Shown one piece after another: positions 7,111 to 8,301 of a stretch of DNA of 8,301 nucleotides. The translations under genes and the position numbers were made by a program. The DNA lies in assembly GCA_016937315.1 (NCBI GenBank), contig JAFGWD010000054.1:1-8301 (forward strand). Direction: 5' to 3'. Below the pieces are notes generated by a model. It was not told where the DNA came from and did not search any database. It was given only the letters and a program-made list of their open reading frames with translations. Position 1 is the first letter of the stretch, and each line of letters opens with the position of its first letter. The stretch comes from Rhodospirillaceae bacterium. Its GTDB lineage: Bacteria > Pseudomonadota > Alphaproteobacteria > Rhodospirillales > Rhodospirillaceae.

Positions 7111-7845
7111 ATGACCGAGACCGCCCCGACTATCGTGATTTTGACTGGTGCCGGAATTTCCAAGGAATCTGGCCTGGATACCTTTCGTGACAGCGATGGG
7201 ATTTGGGCTGAAGTGCGTATCGAAGATGTGGCGACGCCTGAGGCCTATACCCGTAACCCAACCCGTGTGCAGGAGTTCTATAACGCCCGTCGTGCCGGTC
7301 TAAAGGACCCCAAGGTGGTTCCCAATGCGGCCCACTATGCTCTCGCTCTTTTGGAAAAGGAATGGCCTGGGGAGGTCTTGCTGGTCACGCAGAACATTGA
7401 TGACCTGCATGAACGTGCCGGATCGACCAATTTGATCCACATGCATGGGGAGTTGATGAAGGCACGGTGTGCATATTGCGATGCGTTGATGGTATGGGAC
7501 GATGACTTGTTTACCACCACCCCGTGTCCGCACTGTGGCCGGAAGAGTGGGCTTCGTCCGCACGTGGTGTGGTTTGGGGAAATGCCGTTGGGCATGGATA
7601 AGATTTATGAGTCCCTGGATACCTGCCACCTGTTTGTTTCCATCGGGACGTCGGGCAATGTCTATCCAGCGGCGGGGTTTGTGCAGCATGTGCGGTATCG
7701 TGGCTTGGCGCATTCCGTGGAGTTGAATCTGGAGCCGTCTCAGGGCGCGACTCTGTTTTCCGAGGCGATTTACGGCCCAGCGACGGAAATTGTTCCGGCA
7801 TTCATCAATCGTATTCTGAAAGACGGTCTTCCCCGCTCGGGATGA
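7111..7845 (+). CDS. cobB: NAD-dependent protein deacylase, CobB-like sirtuin (class III)
   Basis: This enzyme should remove acyl groups from protein lysines with NAD+, giving nicotinamide and O-acyl-ADP-ribose, in the cytoplasm. In 244 residues it carries the NAD-binding GAGIS (13-17), TQNID (93-97), the catalytic base His112 in HMHGEL, a zinc ribbon from Cys120, Cys123, Cys139 and Cys142, and the late GTSGNVYPAAGF segment. Tyr57 and Arg60 in EFYNARRAG match the Tyr-x-x-Arg pair that binds succinyl or malonyl groups in SIRT5 and E. coli CobB, so desuccinylase as well as deacetylase activity is likely. A known bacterial role is reactivating acetylated acyl-CoA synthetases; whether that holds here cannot be seen. 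It is 76 bases after tesA on the same strand and may share its transcript; no clear terminator or promoter is visible between them. It ends four bases from a convergent permease gene. Confidence 0.94.
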   Translation: MTETAPTIVILTGAGISKESGLDTFRDSDGIWAEVRIEDVATPEAYTRNPTRVQEFYNARRAGLKDPKVVPNAAHYALALLEKEWPGEVLLVTQNIDDLHERAGSTNLIHMHGELMKARCAYCDALMVWDDDLFTTTPCPHCGRKSGLRPHVVWFGEMPLGMDKIYESLDTCHLFVSIGTSGNVYPAAGFVQHVRYRGLAHSVELNLEPSQGATLFSEAIYGPATEIVPAFINRILKDGLPRSG

Positions 7846-7849
7846 TGGG

Positions 7850-8301
7850 TTACGCTACCGGGGGGATTTGGTTGACTTTGCGGTGGACCACGGCCTCCCG
7901 GCGCATGATGTAAAGCACCGAGACGATGATGATGCTGCCTCCGACCAGGGTGGCGTGTCCTGGCATCTCGGCAAAAACCAAATACCCCAGACACGCCGCA
8001 AACGGCAGTTGCAGAAAGTTGAATGGCGCGACCACTGACGCATCGCCGATGCGGTAGGCGCGGATGTAGAGGTATTGCCCCATGCTTCCTAAGCCGCCCA
8101 CCAAGGCCAACCAGCCGATTTGAATGAGACTGGGGGTTTGCCAGACTGTGATTGTCGGAATCAGCGTGGTGAAAATCGCACTTAAGGAAAAGAACGCCAG
8201 GATCGCGATAGAGGTCTCGGTGCGGGATAGAAATTTCACGAACACCATGGCAAAGGCCATGGAAAAGGCTCCGGCGACGGCGGCGAACGAAGCGGCGGTG
8301 A
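7850..8301 (-). CDS. EamA/DMT-superfamily permease, C-terminal part (5'-partial)
   Basis: This is the C-terminal half of a drug/metabolite transporter family inner-membrane permease. The frame stays open to the right edge of the window, so an ATG near 8260 is internal and the gene is cut. About 149 codons are visible, with roughly five hydrophobic helices and the typical second EamA repeat: RIGDASVVAPFNFLQLPFA, the YLVFAEMP turn, and the final helix LVGGSIIIVSVLYIMRRE followed by a short polar tail. DMT proteins usually have ten helices in two EamA repeats; only the second is here. The substrate cannot be assigned. It is convergent with the sirtuin gene, with only four bases between the two stop codons and no hairpin recognised there. 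Confidence 0.88.
   Translation of the reverse strand, partial: TAASFAAVAGAFSMAFAMVFVKFLSRTETSIAILAFFSLSAIFTTLIPTITVWQTPSLIQIGWLALVGGLGSMGQYLYIRAYRIGDASVVAPFNFLQLPFAACLGYLVFAEMPGHATLVGGSIIIVSVLYIMRREAVVHRKVNQIPPVA

Overview
This window looks like ordinary chromosomal housekeeping and signalling DNA from a GC-rich proteobacterium, most likely an alphaproteobacterium of the Rhodospirillales type. That placement is an inference from the protein flavour (an HELNN-type histidine kinase with a PAS_7-like domain, and a CobB-like class III sirtuin), not from a search. Base and codon use look even across the window. I see no insertion sequence, phage gene, CRISPR array, tRNA or rRNA.

Region 1 (1-2215, + strand) is a two-gene phosphorelay module. 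A membrane-anchored sensor histidine kinase with two PAS domains, probably cut at its 5' end by the window edge, is followed 11 bases later by a stand-alone receiver protein with no output domain. A perfect 13-bp hairpin flanked by A and T runs (2234-2263) separates this module from the convergent genes and probably terminates transcription from both sides.

Region 2 (2283-6388, - strand) reads right to left: the ABC ATPase ybbA, the large FtsX-type permease ybbP (their ends overlap by the four bases GTGA), then, after a 114-base gap, a seven-helix Bax inhibitor-1/YccA family membrane protein.

Region 3 (6387-7845, + strand) holds tesA, a secreted SGNH (GDSL) esterase/thioesterase/lysophospholipase, and a CobB-like sirtuin with the Tyr-x-x-Arg acyl-lysine pocket. 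tesA and ybbA are head to head and share the palindrome CATG as start codons, so each gene's Shine-Dalgarno sequence lies inside the other gene's coding sequence. The tesA / ybbA-ybbP neighbourhood is the conserved arrangement known from E. coli and many other proteobacteria. Region 4 (7850-8301, - strand) is the C-terminal half of an EamA/DMT-family permease that runs off the window; its stop codon is four bases from that of the sirtuin.

I did not find a convincing new biological system. The observations most worth a second look are the fully overlapping divergent translation starts of tesA and ybbA, the output-less receiver paired with a membrane PAS kinase, and the linkage of a BI-1 protein to the YbbAP exporter. 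Several gene starts are corrected here on the basis of ribosome binding sites.
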